Below are positions 63,385 through 64,000 of a stretch of 64,000 nucleotides of DNA, piece by piece; position 1 is the stretch's first letter; every line of letters starts with the position of its first letter. The notes beneath the pieces are model-generated. The model ran no database searches. It saw only the letters and a program-made list of their open reading frames with translations, and had not been told where the DNA came from. Position numbers and translations under genes: made by a program. Origin of the DNA: Bradyrhizobium diazoefficiens (GTDB lineage: Bacteria > Pseudomonadota > Alphaproteobacteria > Rhizobiales > Xanthobacteraceae); assembly GCF_018129965.1 (NCBI RefSeq), contig NZ_JAFCKW010000006.1, positions 186,001 through 250,000 of the forward strand. Direction: 5' to 3'.

Positions 63385-64000
63385 TTACGTCGTCGATTGA
63401 TCCTTAAGCCGGTCCAAACTCTCCTGGCGTCCCAGCACGTCCAAAACCTCAAAAATACCAGGCGATGTGGACCGTCCCGTCAGCGCCGCCCGCAGCGGCT
63501 GCGCGACCGCGCCGAGCTTGAGACTGTTTTCCTCGGCAAAACTACGGAGCGCGGCTTCCGTCGTGGCGCCGTTCCAGGTCTCGACTTTCTCCAGCGCGGA
63601 ATGCAACTGGCCGATCAGCTTGCGGTTTTCGGCCGTCAGCAGCGCCGCCGCCTTGGGATCGAGCTCCAGCGGGCGGTCGGCGAAGATGAAATAGGCGCTG
63701 TCGATCAGCTCGATCAGCGTCTTGGCGCGTTCCTTCAGGGCCGGCATCGCCTTGAGCAGCTGAGCCCGCGTGCCGTCGTTTAACTTGGCCTTAAGCTCGT
63801 TGCGGCTGGGCACGACGTGGTCGAGCACGTCCTCGAACATCTTCACGAGTGATTGATCGTCGGCGTGGCGGATGTAATGCCCGTTGAGGCTTTCCAGCTT
63901 GGCGAAATCGAAGCGGGCGGCGGCACGGCCGACGGAGGCGAGGTCGAACGCGGCGATCATCTCCTCGGTCGAAAAGATCTCCTGGTCGCCATGGCTCCAG
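63385..64000 (-). CDS. gltX: glutamyl-tRNA synthetase, C-terminal part (5' end beyond window)
   Basis: The visible 205 codons run in from the right edge of the window; the first ones read [20 protein letters not shown], a conserved GluRS segment just before the anticodon-binding domains. Continuing features are [14 protein letters not shown] and the helical anticodon-binding cage ending [14 protein letters not shown]. The catalytic HIGH and KMSKS regions lie outside the window. It is oriented like gltA and upstream of it. An apparent ATG at 63960 is internal. Confidence 0.95.
   Translation of the reverse strand, partial: WSHGDQEIFSTEEMIAAFDLASVGRAAARFDFAKLESLNGHYIRHADDQSLVKMFEDVLDHVVPSRNELKAKLNDGTRAQLLKAMPALKERAKTLIELIDSAYFIFADRPLELDPKAAALLTAENRKLIGQLHSALEKVETWNGATTEAALRSFAEENSLKLGAVAQPLRAALTGRSTSPGIFEVLDVLGRQESLDRLKDQSTT

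Noticed and set aside
1..64000. tRNA or rRNA genes, transposases, integrases or prophage genes
   Set aside because: No cloverleaf with a recognisable T-arm, rRNA segment, transposase motif or phage structural gene was seen while reading the intergenic regions; absence by eye is not proof.

Overview
The window is a 64 kb chromosomal segment of a high-GC alphaproteobacterium. Protein sequences, gene order and intergenic repeats point to Bradyrhizobium or a close relative in the Nitrobacteraceae (inference; no database was searched). Supporting signs are the 14-subunit nuo operon, the short bacterial-type ProS, LpxI in place of LpxH, the rpsB-tsf-pyrH-frr-uppS-cdsA-dxr-rseP-bamA-lpx-gltA run, and inverted repeats built on GTAGGGTGGGCAAAG and GGGCTTGTCCCG. 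Most of the window is core genome. No transposase, prophage, CRISPR array, rRNA or tRNA was recognised.

Layout. (1) 1-17357 (+): respiratory complex I genes nuoC(partial)-D-E-F-G-H-I-J-K-L-M-N, interrupted by an FkbM-type methyltransferase between nuoD and nuoE and a two-helix small membrane protein between nuoE and nuoF. They run directly into birA, rnj (RNase J), methylmalonyl-CoA epimerase and a DUF1467 protein. (2) 17460-18710: a small anchored protein, a convergent single-domain globin, and a gap holding a minus-strand terminator just upstream of the globin start. (3) 18711-24576 (+): a probable copper-handling cluster of DUF2946 protein, TonB-dependent receptor, PCuAC chaperone, YtkA-like protein, YcnI-like protein and a CopC-CopD-YtkA fusion. 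(4) 24680-28061 (+): proS, lolC, lolD. (5) 28191-30152: a zinc-independent-looking MDR oxidoreductase divergent from an HTH regulator. (6) 30318-36245: a lipid-modification cluster of FAD oxidoreductase, DUF1365 protein and Cfa-type methyltransferase on the minus strand, DUF1295 protein and a second Cfa-type methyltransferase on the plus strand, and a DUF2177 membrane protein. All three transcription units start at the same promoter-like element, TGATCC-N16-CGTAT. (7) 36332-46450: MFS transporter, DUF3551 protein, outer-membrane barrel protein, a tiny membrane peptide, dnaE, an exported beta-carbonic anhydrase, and a caspase-fold protein lacking both catalytic residues. (8) 46660-61768 (+): the translation / isoprenoid / envelope-assembly run from rpsB to lpxB. 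(9) 61936-64000 (-): gltA and the 3' part of gltX.

The most interesting system is region 6. From memory, its gene content resembles the singlet-oxygen (ECF11 sigma / ChrR) regulon and the furan fatty acid pathway described in Rhodobacter sphaeroides and Rhodopseudomonas palustris. Three matched promoter-like sites with identical 16-nt spacers tie all six genes, including the uncharacterised DUF2177 gene, into one regulon. A fourth, weaker match lies upstream of lpxA. Other notable points are a doubly inactivated caspase homologue, a 13-histidine insert near the N-terminus of NuoL, a 17-bp duplication creating a mini-ORF coupled to the lpxA start, and a duplicated YtkA domain in the copper cluster.
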